Positions 31,564-39,749 of a stretch of DNA of 64,000 nucleotides are shown here, in pieces. The stretch is taken from positions 141,454 through 205,453 of the forward strand of contig NZ_BMPW01000020.1 in NCBI RefSeq assembly GCF_014647795.1, in the 5' to 3' direction. Position 1 is the stretch's first letter. Every line of letters starts with the position of its first letter. The stretch comes from Actinoplanes campanulatus (GTDB lineage Bacteria; Actinomycetota; Actinomycetes; Mycobacteriales; Micromonosporaceae). Both the position numbers and the translations under genes were made by a program. Below the pieces are notes generated by a model, which did not search any database, was not told the origin of the DNA, and was given only the letters and a program-made list of their open reading frames with translations.

Positions 31564-32183
31564 GACGTCACCTCGCACCCGGCATGCTCGGACATGAACA
31601 GGTCCCGGTAGGGGCCCGGATCTTCCTGTCCGCGCATCGTCACGACCACCTGATGGCGGGCCGGGCAACGGAACGTCCACGCTGTCGTTGCTGACATGAC
31701 CCGGCGCTCGGTCTCGAAACCGTCGGTCGGTTGTCCCGTCAGGTCGACGATCGTGACTACGGCAAGGCCGCGCGGGTATTCCTTACGGGACACCTTCTCG
31801 CCGAGGCTGATGAACGGCCCATCGAGGTGCGTCGGGTTGTCGTCGGGAATCAATCCGTAGCCGGCATCGATGCGGACCGCGCCGTTCCTGCTCTGGGCAC
31901 GTCGCTCAGGGCCGAGAGCATCGGTAATCGGCTTCCCAACGTACGGATGCCAATTCGCGTCGTCGCGGTTCCGGTTGACCGTGTGGTGCAGCACGATGTC
32001 GATCCGTACCCGGTCGAGCCCCGTCGGGAGCTTGGCCTGCTGCGCGTACAAATAGGTGGCCTCGCGCCAAGCCTTACGCACTACTCCGGCGACACGGTGA
32101 TGCGGTTTGCTGTTCGCCGACAGCATGCGCTCCGGGGCGGGAATGCTCAGCGTCCAGGTGCGCGTTTCGGTCATGATGGTCAC
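31560..32183 (-). CDS. rusA: RusA-like Holliday junction resolvase
   Basis: 207 residues from GTG 32183 (GTGA overlap, GGGAGGAA upstream). VLHHTVNRNRDDANWHPYVG, KPITDAL and YGLIPDDNPTHLDGPFISLG are the RusA pattern with the conserved Asp residues that bind metal and the basic residues around them. It cuts four-way junctions from recombination-dependent replication. A C-terminal extension (WTFRCPARHQVVVTMRGQED) is longer than classical RusA and may be an extra domain. Confidence 0.85.
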   Translation of the reverse strand: MTIMTETRTWTLSIPAPERMLSANSKPHHRVAGVVRKAWREATYLYAQQAKLPTGLDRVRIDIVLHHTVNRNRDDANWHPYVGKPITDALGPERRAQSRNGAVRIDAGYGLIPDDNPTHLDGPFISLGEKVSRKEYPRGLAVVTIVDLTGQPTDGFETERRVMSATTAWTFRCPARHQVVVTMRGQEDPGPYRDLFMSEHAGCEVTS

Positions 32184-32428
32184 CGCTCGTTTCCTCCCTG
32201 CTCGCGCAACTGCGCTTCGCAGGCGGCGATCCCCATTTCGACACTCATCTGAATGTTCGCGATGCGGGCGCGGAGGGTCTGCCACTGGTCGAGGGCGTTC
32301 TCCGCGCCGAGCAGTGTTAGCCCGCCGTCGGAGGCGACGGCGATCCGGACGATCGCCTCCGCCTTTCCCATGAGTCCGGCGTCGACCAGGGCGCCGCATT
32401 CTTCCGCGACGGGCACGTAGCCGATCAC
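32180..32428 (-). CDS. Hypothetical protein (82 aa)
   Basis: GTG 32428 overlaps the upstream stop. It is mostly helical (AEECGALVDAGLMGKAEAIV and LDQWQTLRARIANIQMSVEM). The function is unknown. Confidence 0.58.
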   Translation of the reverse strand: MIGYVPVAEECGALVDAGLMGKAEAIVRIAVASDGGLTLLGAENALDQWQTLRARIANIQMSVEMGIAACEAQLREQGGNER

Positions 32429-32601
32429 CGGTCGTCCCGTCCGAACTCGTCGTCGCCGGCCGGATCGTCGCCGAACGCGTGCCGCTCGGCATCCGGCCGG
32501 ATCTCGGATAGCCGTTCCGCCCGGTCCACGGCGATGTCGAGCATCCCCACCGGCACCGGGCACATGTCGCCGTAGCGATCGTCGTCCCACAGGCCGCTCA
32601 T
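32425..32601 (-). CDS. Acidic hypothetical protein (58 aa)
   Basis: MSGLWDDDRYGDMCPVPVGM ... ending in Asp/Gly-rich sequence, coupled by ATGA and GTGA overlaps. Strongly acidic with no known domain. Confidence 0.55.
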   Translation of the reverse strand: MSGLWDDDRYGDMCPVPVGMLDIAVDRAERLSEIRPDAERHAFGDDPAGDDEFGRDDR

Positions 32602-32840
32602 GCCGCGATCTCCTTACCGGGCAGCGGCTCCACTGTGCATGCCGCCTGGTCCAGCCAGGCGGCATGCTGGTCGCAGCGGTACGACCAATGACCCTCGACG
32701 TGGCCGGGAGTCCGATAGCGGTGGGTGGGCGGCACCTCGCACGGCGGCACCCAGCTACTGCGCATGTCGCTGCTGTATGCCTTCCGGCCGCGGACGTCGC
32801 AGCGGATGCGGGGCCAGAGACTGTCCAACTGAGGGAGCAT
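32598..32840 (-). CDS. Hypothetical protein (80 aa)
   Basis: ATG 32840 has GGAGG upstream. PRIRCDVRGRKAYSSDMRSS and WSYRCDQHAAWLDQAACTV include possible zinc ligands (Cys and His spread over 50 residues). The function is unknown. Confidence 0.58.
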   Translation of the reverse strand: MLPQLDSLWPRIRCDVRGRKAYSSDMRSSWVPPCEVPPTHRYRTPGHVEGHWSYRCDQHAAWLDQAACTVEPLPGKEIAA

Positions 32841-32842
32841 GG

Positions 32843-33298
32843 TCAAACCTCCGAGAGAGTGAGCTGAGAGCGGACGGCTGACGCCACGTCCGCGGGAACC
32901 CGCCAGCCGACCGTGAGCGCGCCACGCGCCGGCACCGGGCGGGGAAGCTTGCGAATGTTCGCGAGCACCAGATGGAAGGCAGGACGGTCGCCGTAACGGC
33001 ACATCCCCCACGGCTCGCAGCAACTGGTCAGATCGGCGTGCACGACCGCCTGATGACCGTCCACCAGTTCGGCGACCGCGACGATCACACCCCGCGGAGT
33101 GCCGTCCAGCAGTCCGTGCCGTCGCAGTTGCAGAATCCGCGAGTCCCGGTCACCGGCCGCATGCCAGGGCAAACTCGCGTGGATCGCCACCGGGCCGCGC
33201 CACCGCACGGTCTGCCCACGGTTCTCCACCGTCTTCACGCCGACCGCGATCGCTGATGCGTACGGCTGCCGAATTGAGATTGCCCGAAGATCCGTCAT
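32843..33298 (-). CDS. ASCH-domain protein
   Basis: 151 residues from ATG 33298 (ATGA overlap). MTDLRAISIRQPYASAIAVG, VKTVENRGQTVRWRGPVAIH and GVIVAVAELVDGHQAVV match ASCH domains, which have an RNA-binding-like barrel and some of which hydrolyse N4-acylcytidine. In phages they often sit with recombination and nucleotide genes, as here. The substrate is not shown by sequence. Confidence 0.82.
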   Translation of the reverse strand: MTDLRAISIRQPYASAIAVGVKTVENRGQTVRWRGPVAIHASLPWHAAGDRDSRILQLRRHGLLDGTPRGVIVAVAELVDGHQAVVHADLTSCCEPWGMCRYGDRPAFHLVLANIRKLPRPVPARGALTVGWRVPADVASAVRSQLTLSEV

Positions 33299-34116
33299 CG
33301 CTGGATCCCGAACGGGCGAACCGGCCAGTCCAACGACACCGATTCGGCCTTCGCCGACAGTGCCTCGGCGTCCGCGAGCAGCGTCTCCTGCTCGGCCGCA
33401 TCGCCGGCCTGTTCGGCGCTGTGCCGGGCCTCGTTCGCGGACCGCCGGAAGAACTGCGCCAGCGACTCCGCCTGTTCCGCGTACCAGCCGACCTGCCCGA
33501 TATGCAGCTCGTTCAACGTCATATCGGCCAGCAGCGGGTAGCGGCGCATCAACTGCCACACCACCCGCCCCGCCTGCAAAGCGTCGTACTCGGCGGTGTG
33601 GGCGAGTTCGTCGTCCCAGCCGACACCATGCACCTGGGCGAGGGTTTTCAAGCAGCGAGCACCCTGGGTGGGGGAGACCCGGCGCCGAAACTTGGCGACC
33701 TTCTTGTCCAGGCAGATCGGATCGAGGATCGGGGCGAGAGCACGCCCGCCCAGCCGGTCCTCGATGGTGGGGACACCGTTACGACGGCATTCCCGGTCCA
33801 GGACGGTCAGGTCGTACGGCGCGTTTGCGATGATGATCGGCTGTCCGAGCATGAGGACCGCGGCGAGTTCGGCGCAGTACTCGTCCAGCACATCGGCTGG
33901 CGGCTTACCGTCGGCCATCAACTTCTCGGTCGTCAGCCCGTTCACCGCAGACGCCTCGGCAGGCATCTCCACAGCGATCAGCGCGTTCTGCACATCCTTC
34001 GACTTGGTGCTGATGTCGATGACGGCCCGACAGATCGATGCGACCTGAGCCTGCTCCGGATCAGCCGACGTAGTTTCCGTATCCAGCACCGTGAAGGGCT
34101 GCTCCCACCACGTCAC
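33295..34116 (-). CDS. DnaQ-like 3'-5' exonuclease
   Basis: 273 residues from GTG 34116 (GTGA overlap). Exo I is FTVLDTETTSADPEQAQVAS, Exo II is IIIANAPYDLTVLDRECRRN and Exo III is LAHTAEYDALQAGRVVW, giving the DEDDh set. A helical C-terminal extension of about 80 residues follows. It could proofread, act in recombination or process ends; its place between RecT and ASCH favours DNA replication/repair. Confidence 0.88.
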   Translation of the reverse strand: MTWWEQPFTVLDTETTSADPEQAQVASICRAVIDISTKSKDVQNALIAVEMPAEASAVNGLTTEKLMADGKPPADVLDEYCAELAAVLMLGQPIIIANAPYDLTVLDRECRRNGVPTIEDRLGGRALAPILDPICLDKKVAKFRRRVSPTQGARCLKTLAQVHGVGWDDELAHTAEYDALQAGRVVWQLMRRYPLLADMTLNELHIGQVGWYAEQAESLAQFFRRSANEARHSAEQAGDAAEQETLLADAEALSAKAESVSLDWPVRPFGIQR

Positions 34117-34940
34117 TGGGCACCACCAGCGGGCTGGGCGACGTTCACGTCATCCCATGCGCTGTCGTCGTCATCCCATCCGGTGCCTGAACGCTGGTCG
34201 GACTCGCCGCCCGCTTCAACCTGCGGCTGCTGGACGGCAGGCGGGCCGCTGATCGGCTTGGCCTGCTCGCGAGCAGCGGCAGCGTTCGCCAGCACCTCCT
34301 GCGCGTTCACCCGCGCTGCGGCCCGCACCGGCATCAGATCGCCGGCACCGTCGCTGAGCTCCTCGGAGTTGTACGGCATCGCGTGCAGCACGTCCGACGC
34401 CACCAGACGGCAGATCTCACCCGTCGCCCGCGCCGTCAGCATCGTCTGAGGCTGCTTCTTCCACTGCTCCTTGCCGGTCAGGCCCAGTTCCTTGGCGCGG
34501 TCGATGTCCCACACCGACTGCTGCGGTTCGCCGTACGTGCCGTCCGCCTCTCGGCGCTGGCCCCACATGACGACCCGCTCCTTGGAGGCTCCCTTTTCGA
34601 TCCACACCTTGTGCCCGTGGGATTGGACCAAGCCACGCTGGGCGTGCGCGCGCAGCGCCGGAGTGCCTTGAATGACGTCCATCGACCGGAGCGTCGCCAT
34701 CGGCTGCAGTCCGAGCTCCTGGCCGGCGAGGATCGCTGCGGTCACGTCGGCGGGCTTACCGCGCAGCGACGCCGGAACGAACGAGGTCCGCGACAGCGAC
34801 TCGGCGATCTTCGCGGCCTCACGGGCCTCCATCGCCCACTGCATCAACGGCGACGGGACAGGCTGCTGGTAGACGGGCAACTGCGGGACGGCAGGGCTCG
34901 TGGGCAGGTTGTCGTTGTCGCGGACGGCGAGGTCAGTCAT
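34113..34940 (-). CDS. recT: RecT-like single-strand annealing protein
   Basis: 275 residues. The core has PADVTAAILAGQELGLQPMA, TLRSMDVIQGTPALRAHAQR and VSDVLHAMPY-type helix (RLVASDVLHAMPYNSEELSD), typical of actinophage RecT proteins. The C-terminus is disordered and acidic (GWDDDDSAWDDVNVAQ), like the SSB-interacting tails. Together with the RecE-like nuclease upstream it forms a two-component recombinase. Confidence 0.88.
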   Translation of the reverse strand: MTDLAVRDNDNLPTSPAVPQLPVYQQPVPSPLMQWAMEAREAAKIAESLSRTSFVPASLRGKPADVTAAILAGQELGLQPMATLRSMDVIQGTPALRAHAQRGLVQSHGHKVWIEKGASKERVVMWGQRREADGTYGEPQQSVWDIDRAKELGLTGKEQWKKQPQTMLTARATGEICRLVASDVLHAMPYNSEELSDGAGDLMPVRAAARVNAQEVLANAAAAREQAKPISGPPAVQQPQVEAGGESDQRSGTGWDDDDSAWDDVNVAQPAGGAQ

Positions 34941-35838
34941 CGGTGGGCTCCTCGTAGAAGTCGTTGTCGTGTTGGGTGACCGCGTATCGGGGAAGGCTGA
35001 TCTCGGCGATGTCGAGGCCCGTGTAGTCGGGCCAGTAGCCGGACTCCTGGCAGCGGGCGAAGATGCGCCGCGCCTGCCGGTTACGTTCGGCGCCGACCCG
35101 GAGGGCTTCCTCGTCCAGGCGGATCAGCGAGACCAGGTACGGCGGGGTTTTCATCTGGACGACGAACACGAAGTCCGGGTCATCGTCGAGGCCGAGCGCC
35201 TGGATCCCGTCGAGGTACCAGGGGTTCTGCATGCAGTAGCCGTACTTGTAGGCGGCCTGCCGGAAGTCGTCCGGGTTCGCGGTGACCGCCGATTTGTAGT
35301 CGCCGAGGACCAGCCGGTTCCCGACCCGGTTTGGCATCCAGTCGACGAGCGCCCGCAGCATGATCCCCGTCTCCGGGTCCTGCCACACCAGCGTCTGCTC
35401 CGGCTTGCCACCCTCCGGCGTCAGCAACGCCGACGCGATCGGGTGCTCCCGCAGCTTCGCTGCCATCGCATGGACCTGGGTGTACTCAGATGGTTTCAGC
35501 GGGATCGCGCCACGCTGACGGATCGCCGCAACCTCGGCCTTGTCGTCTTCTCTCTGCCACGCCTCCGGGTTCTTGCCCGTGCCGGCGAATTCGACCAGTT
35601 CCGGGCCGACACCGAGAACGAGTTGGTGCGCCGCGGTCCCGATCTCGAACGCCTTCTTGAACGGCTGCCCGTGCTTACGTTCGAAATCGAACAAGGCCGG
35701 GCACGACGGCGGCAGGAGCTTCTTCGCGCCCGAGCAGGACAGGGAGCCACCGACGACAGGATCGGAGTGGTACACCTGCTCGGGCAGGTCGTAGACGTCA
35801 GCCTCGGTGATGTGCGGGCCGGCGAGCGTGGCGGTCAT
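34933..35838 (-). CDS. RecE-like PD-(D/E)XK exonuclease
   Basis: 301 residues from ATG 35838 (ATGA overlap). GSLSCSGAKKLLPPSCPALF and FEIGTAAHQLVLGVGPELVE, then MLRALVDWMPN and LVLGDYKSAVTANPDDF give the conserved Asp, Asp-x-Lys of the nuclease, with YKYGYCMQNPWYLDGIQALG after it. It resects double-stranded ends to supply ssDNA to RecT, whose gene overlaps it. Confidence 0.88.
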   Translation of the reverse strand: MTATLAGPHITEADVYDLPEQVYHSDPVVGGSLSCSGAKKLLPPSCPALFDFERKHGQPFKKAFEIGTAAHQLVLGVGPELVEFAGTGKNPEAWQREDDKAEVAAIRQRGAIPLKPSEYTQVHAMAAKLREHPIASALLTPEGGKPEQTLVWQDPETGIMLRALVDWMPNRVGNRLVLGDYKSAVTANPDDFRQAAYKYGYCMQNPWYLDGIQALGLDDDPDFVFVVQMKTPPYLVSLIRLDEEALRVGAERNRQARRIFARCQESGYWPDYTGLDIAEISLPRYAVTQHDNDFYEEPTDD

Positions 35839-36416
35839 CGGGTCAGCCATTCCGGTGCCGGGTGCGCCTTGTCGTGCAGCGACCACGGCCACAATCCGGC
35901 GTCTTTGAATGCCTCGTGCTCGGTCACCGTGAAGTACTCGCGCACGTCGGTGTACATGTCGTGCTCGTGAGGCTCGTCGCACCACGGGCTGCACGCGTGC
36001 TTGATGATGCGTGAAGACCAGTACCGGCCCTCATGGTCGAGAGTGATTCCGCCTCGGGTTTCGTGGTGTTTGTAGTGCTCGACGATCACGCCGTTGTAGG
36101 TCGACCGGGCCATCCACATCCAGCCGTCAAGCTGGTCGGCGGGTAGGCACGCACGCAGCGGACCCCAGTGTGGGGCGTCCGCGTCCAGTTCCTCGGGCGG
36201 AGTGCAGTTGTAGGCGTGCGTATCTGCGAAGGCCAGGAACTCGGCGAGGTCACCAAGTGGGAACTTGCGGATCTCCGGTCGGGAGGTGGCGGTCTCGCCG
36301 TACTCGGCGACCACCAGATCCCCGGCGGGGGTGTCCGGGCAGTTGCCGTTGCAGGCGAGAATCACTCCCGCGCCGTCGCCGGCCAGCCATGTGCGCGGGA
36401 TGGTCTGGTCGCTCAT
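35835..36416 (-). CDS. Hypothetical protein upstream of RecE
   Basis: 193 residues from ATG 36416. GDLVVAEYGETATSRPEIRK and LAEFLAFADTHAYN are followed by His/Trp-rich sequence (IVEHYKHHETRGGITLDHEG, ACSPWCDEPHEHDMY). It may bind metal. No family is recognised. Confidence 0.6.
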   Translation of the reverse strand: MSDQTIPRTWLAGDGAGVILACNGNCPDTPAGDLVVAEYGETATSRPEIRKFPLGDLAEFLAFADTHAYNCTPPEELDADAPHWGPLRACLPADQLDGWMWMARSTYNGVIVEHYKHHETRGGITLDHEGRYWSSRIIKHACSPWCDEPHEHDMYTDVREYFTVTEHEAFKDAGLWPWSLHDKAHPAPEWLTR

Positions 36417-36652
36417 CGGAACGACCCGCCTTCGCCGCCGCCATGCAGGTCGCACAGATCGCCCCTGCCGCCTTCCTCGCAGCCAGCACACTGCCGGGCC
36501 AGCCACTCCATGTGCTCGTACTCGCGCATGCGGTCGTCGAGACGCAATGCCTCCCACTGGCAGTGCCGGTCGAAGATGGCGGCGATCTCAACGTCACCGG
36601 GCAGCGGACTGCCGTAGTCGAGACGGTCGAGCGCATCCAGGGCGGCGGTCAT
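36413..36652 (-). CDS. Hypothetical protein with Cys motif (79 aa)
   Basis: ATG 36652 lies in an ATGA overlap. A helix (RMREYEHMEWLARQ) leads into CAGCEEGGRGDLCDLHGG, a plausible zinc site. Confidence 0.6.
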   Translation of the reverse strand: MTAALDALDRLDYGSPLPGDVEIAAIFDRHCQWEALRLDDRMREYEHMEWLARQCAGCEEGGRGDLCDLHGGGEGGSFR

Positions 36653-36894
36653 GCGTGGGCCTCCTGATACAGCCGGAATTCCAGGTCGGCGGGGATCTGC
36701 GCGTACGGGCGGACCGCGTCGATGACCTGCTGCGGGTCGTGGATCTCGCGGAGTGACACGCCGATCCACAGGACCTCGGCGTCGTCCTCCGGCTTGTGCA
36801 CGTCGAACACCTGCGCGAAGAACGTGTTCAGCGGCCGGTCCCAGCCGACGACGACCTCAAAACCGCCGTCAGAGGTCAGCTCGTGGCGGGTCAT
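36649..36894 (-). CDS. Hypothetical protein (81 aa)
   Basis: MTRHELTSDGGFEVVVGWDR followed by TFFAQVFDVHKPEDDAEVLW resembles a small alpha/beta domain common in actinobacterial mobile elements. Coupled to the upstream regulator by ATGA. Confidence 0.62.
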   Translation of the reverse strand: MTRHELTSDGGFEVVVGWDRPLNTFFAQVFDVHKPEDDAEVLWIGVSLREIHDPQQVIDAVRPYAQIPADLEFRLYQEAHA

Positions 36895-37787
36895 GCGGCG
36901 CCGCCCAGTTCGAGGAACATCGGGCTGGCGTACTTCTCGGCGTAGTACTGCTCCCACACCGCCTGGAATACCGGCAGGTGCTCACGTCGCCATGCCACGG
37001 TCTCGCGGATTGTGCCGTCCGGAAGTTCGCGGGGCCGTTTTGCAGGGACCTCGATGCCCTGGTCTTCCGCGTACGCCTTCGCGCGGATGCCGAACCAACT
37101 CTGCTCGGACTTGATCTCCTTGGCGGTGAGGCCCATGTCCTTTAGGAAGTCCGGCACGTAGTACGGCTTCGACTCTTCCGGCATCTCCGGTTCCTCACCG
37201 AGAGCGCGGGCAGCGATGATGTGCGTCTTCGTGACAGCCCACGGCTTGTCCAGGAGACCGGCGTCGACCGCGACGCTCAACATCTCGATCTTGGCGCGGG
37301 CCACGGTGACGCGTTCGATCTCAGGGCGCTCAGCGACCGCCTGAACGGCATTCGCGCGAGCCTCGGGAGTGGCCTGCTCTTCAACCTTCAGTAGGTAGCC
37401 GCGAACCTTCTGGGCCACGTCGGAGCCGGTCAGCAGCATGGCGATGTTGAGGATCGTCTGCCGGGTGAAGAGGGCCAGTGCCCGAACTTTTGTGAGTGAC
37501 GGGATGTCACTCGCAAGCTCCTTCATTTCTTGGCCGCGGACAACGCGGTATCCGTGAGTCTCCAGTTCCGTCCGGTTGCGCTCGACGACCTTGCGGATCG
37601 CCTCGACTTCCACCTCGAAGTAGTTGGCGGCCTGCTCGGTGCTGGCGTGAATGTCGTCGGGCAGCAGGCTCAGCGCCTTGACCTTGCCGAGTACGTCAGT
37701 GCGGGCCATGTGCTGTGCCCGAAGGCTGGCGCTTTCGGTGAGCGCGGCGTCAGCGGTGGACGCCGGAAGATTGGTAGTGATCGTCAC
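36891..37787 (-). CDS. Phage regulatory/antirepressor-like protein, first gene of block B
   Basis: 298 residues from GTG 37787. The N-terminal region (LPDDIHASTEQAANYFEVEV, IRKVVERNRTELETHGYRVV) resembles the BRO/Rha-like N-terminal DNA-binding segments of phage antirepressors. The C-terminal region (DMGLTAKEIKSEQSWFGIRA, WRREHLPVFQAVWEQYYAEK) resembles KilA/antirepressor C-termini. It is the first gene after the divergent region with tandem repeats and probably controls an early switch. The assignment is by pattern only. Confidence 0.65.
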   Translation of the reverse strand: MTITTNLPASTADAALTESASLRAQHMARTDVLGKVKALSLLPDDIHASTEQAANYFEVEVEAIRKVVERNRTELETHGYRVVRGQEMKELASDIPSLTKVRALALFTRQTILNIAMLLTGSDVAQKVRGYLLKVEEQATPEARANAVQAVAERPEIERVTVARAKIEMLSVAVDAGLLDKPWAVTKTHIIAARALGEEPEMPEESKPYYVPDFLKDMGLTAKEIKSEQSWFGIRAKAYAEDQGIEVPAKRPRELPDGTIRETVAWRREHLPVFQAVWEQYYAEKYASPMFLELGGAA

Positions 37788-37846
37788 TTGGAGAGCCCCT
37801 TCGAGCTGGTCAGGATGTTGGCGGGGGAGTAGCGCACCCGCTTGCC

Positions 37847-37868
37847 TGTAGCCACAAATGTAGCCACA
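37847..37868. promoter_or_regulatory. Tandem direct repeats in divergent promoter
   Basis: TGTAGCCACA occurs twice with a two-base spacer, giving a 12-base period, just upstream of the plus-strand regulator at 37877 and 60 bases from block B. This looks like a paired operator for a protein binding the same DNA face every turn. Confidence 0.5.
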
Positions 37869-37876
37869 CTTGTGCC

Positions 37877-38176
37877 ATGTCTCAAGCCCTCAGCCGAACC
37901 AGACACGGAAGTGACCTGTCGCCGCAGTCGTTGCCACACCCGAAGATCGCCACTTACGCTGGCGTCGTGCCCGACAACCTCCGCCGCTTCCGCCTCGACG
38001 AACAGACGTGGAAGGACTACGGCGAACTCGTCGGAGATGCAGGCCGCTCTGCCGACCTGAAGGCGTACATCGAGTGGCGGCTCGACAACCCGGACACGCC
38101 CCTGCCGGGAAAGCGACGCGGACCGGTCAAGAGGACACGGCCCGCCCCGATGCCCAAGCCGAAGTCGGCGACCTGA
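37877..38176 (+). CDS. Plus-strand small basic regulator
   Basis: 99 residues from ATG 37877; GTG 37967 (PDNLRRFRLDEQTWKDYGEL) is a possible shorter start. The C-terminal part is a strand plus two helices like ribbon-helix-helix proteins, with a basic tail (GKRRGPVKRTRPAPMPKPKS). It stands alone on the plus strand between blocks A and B, starts at the tandem repeats and ends three bases before a convergent stop. Likely an autoregulated switch protein. Confidence 0.62.
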   Translation: MSQALSRTRHGSDLSPQSLPHPKIATYAGVVPDNLRRFRLDEQTWKDYGELVGDAGRSADLKAYIEWRLDNPDTPLPGKRRGPVKRTRPAPMPKPKSAT

Positions 38177-38178
38177 CC

Positions 38179-38430
38179 TCACTCGGCCTCACCTCGTGCC
38201 CGCCGTACCCGTTCCCGGATCCGCGCGATAGCCGCTTCCTGGCGGCGGCCTTTCTCGGCCGCGCCTTCGGGATCGGCAGCTTCCTCTTCGGCCGCCAGCC
38301 GGCGCACCGCCTCAACCACCGACACCAGCGCCTGCTGCCCGCGCTCGTCCAGGTCGGGTGAGACGTGGGCATGCGCGATCACCTGCCCGTCGGCGTCCAC
38401 CACCGGCACGCACACGTGGTTGTCGGTCAT
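38179..38430 (-). CDS. Hypothetical protein, end of block A
   Basis: 83 residues. CVPVVDADGQVIAHAHVSPD is followed by a long charged helix (VVEAVRRLAAEEEAADPEGA). Its stop faces the plus-strand regulator stop at 38176. Confidence 0.6.
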   Translation of the reverse strand: MTDNHVCVPVVDADGQVIAHAHVSPDLDERGQQALVSVVEAVRRLAAEEEAADPEGAAEKGRRQEAAIARIRERVRRARGEAE

Positions 38431-38681
38431 GCTGCTTCACCCCACGACCACGGCAACTCCGGCCGCCGTGCCGTCGTGCGGCACGCCACGTGCGGGCAGC
38501 CCGCCATGCGCACACAGGCGAGGCAGTCCCGGCGCTTCCCGAGCTCGCCGGCATCAGCCGCGGCGGCGCCCAGCCACTCCCAGCCCGCCCACGGCGTGTG
38601 CCCGCACACTGCGGTCGTAGCGTCGTCCTCATCGATCAGGTGCCGGACCGCGCCACCGTCAACGAATCGCCACACGCTCAT
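38427..38681 (-). CDS. Hypothetical protein (84 aa)
   Basis: ATG 38681 is chosen for the ATGA overlap. MSVWRFVDGGAVRHLIDEDD and RRDCLACVRMAGCPHVAC include a Cys group near the C-terminus. This pattern (short strand pair, then CxxC) recurs in actinophage accessory genes. Confidence 0.58.
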   Translation of the reverse strand: MSVWRFVDGGAVRHLIDEDDATTAVCGHTPWAGWEWLGAAAADAGELGKRRDCLACVRMAGCPHVACRTTARRPELPWSWGEAA

Positions 38682-39286
38682 GACGGCCACCCGCATCCGC
38701 AGCTGACCTGCTCGCCGTCACCGCGCCGCAGGTGATTCCACGCATGAAACGGGCACGGCTCCACCAGCCCCTCGCCGGGCGCATGCCGGACCGCACCCCA
38801 CCGCGGGTTGTACGCCCCGCCCGACGCCCTGCCGGACAACACCAGCCCACACGCCAGACACCGGACGACGTTCCGCGAGTTCGGCACCGGCACCCACAGC
38901 CCCGAATCGCCCGACCCCGGGCACACTGCTGGCGGTGTCGACCAGCGCGGATCAAACCGCAACCGCGGCATCCCGGCCGGGAGTTCGTCCTGGCCGGCGC
39001 CCAGCGCCTTGCCGACGCAGATCGCACACACGTCGTCGTTGCCGATGTCGTCGGCGAGTAGCGGAGGCCCGGCCTTGGCGTTGCGGTCGGAGACGAACGT
39101 GCCGCACCACAGGTTGAACGTGCGGGCGCCGTCCTCAACCTGGTAGCCGGACCGGATGCGATGCCAACGGCTCATCCCACGGCAGCGGGCGTACCGCTCA
39201 GCACTGGTGATCGGGGTCTTCTTCTCTGGCGTACCCCACGACTGAGGTCCGGAGCTGGTGATCGGGGGCAGCAGCGCGACGGGCAT
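38678..39286 (-). CDS. Zinc-ribbon hypothetical protein (202 aa)
   Basis: Starts at ATG 39286 overlapping the upstream stop (TGATG); an internal ATG at 39175 (MSRWHRIRSGYQVEDG) is an alternative. It has four Cys groups: NLWCGTFVSD, DVCAICVGKA, VRCLACGLVL and SCGCGWP. Likely several structural zinc sites; no known function. Confidence 0.6.
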   Translation of the reverse strand: MPVALLPPITSSGPQSWGTPEKKTPITSAERYARCRGMSRWHRIRSGYQVEDGARTFNLWCGTFVSDRNAKAGPPLLADDIGNDDVCAICVGKALGAGQDELPAGMPRLRFDPRWSTPPAVCPGSGDSGLWVPVPNSRNVVRCLACGLVLSGRASGGAYNPRWGAVRHAPGEGLVEPCPFHAWNHLRRGDGEQVSCGCGWPS

Positions 39287-39525
39287 CAGCGGTCACCGTC
39301 CTGCTGCTGCGGCACGAACTCCCACCACACCGGATCCGGTGACTGCCGCTGCTCCGGCACCAGGTCGCCGATGTGCCGGGCCGTCTCCTGCTCCAGCACC
39401 TGCCGGACCAGACGCCGGCCACGCCGCAACGCGATCTGGTCGTGCAGGACAAACACTGCGGCGATCCCGGCGGCAGGGACCGCCACCAGACCGAACGCGA
39501 TCACGTAACCCCACACGCCGGTCAC
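39286..39525 (-). CDS. Small membrane protein (79 aa)
   Basis: GTG 39525 overlaps the upstream stop. One N-terminal membrane helix (YVIAFGLVAVPAAGIAAVFV) is followed by a basic, helical cytoplasmic part. First of a cluster of four small membrane proteins. Confidence 0.6.
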   Translation of the reverse strand: MTGVWGYVIAFGLVAVPAAGIAAVFVLHDQIALRRGRRLVRQVLEQETARHIGDLVPEQRQSPDPVWWEFVPQQQDGDR

Positions 39526-39749
39526 CGGTCGGCCTCCGGCATGCTGGCGGCCAGCAGCGGCACTGTGATCTGCGACTGCGCCAGAAACCCGGCCCGCTGA
39601 TCGGCGACCGCCCGCCAGCGGCGGCGCCGCTCCCAGCGGACACCGGTCAGGAACGCGACCAGATGTGAGGTGCCGAGCGCTGCGGCCGCGATGACGCTCA
39701 TGACTGCGGTCGGCACCGCGTCGGCCAAGAAGTGATCCCACCAGGTCAT
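39522..39749 (-). CDS. Small membrane protein (75 aa)
   Basis: One membrane helix (VPTAVMSVIAAAALGTSHLV) followed by WERRRRWRAVADQRAG. ATGA overlap with the upstream gene. Confidence 0.6.
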   Translation of the reverse strand: MTWWDHFLADAVPTAVMSVIAAAALGTSHLVAFLTGVRWERRRRWRAVADQRAGFLAQSQITVPLLAASMPEADR

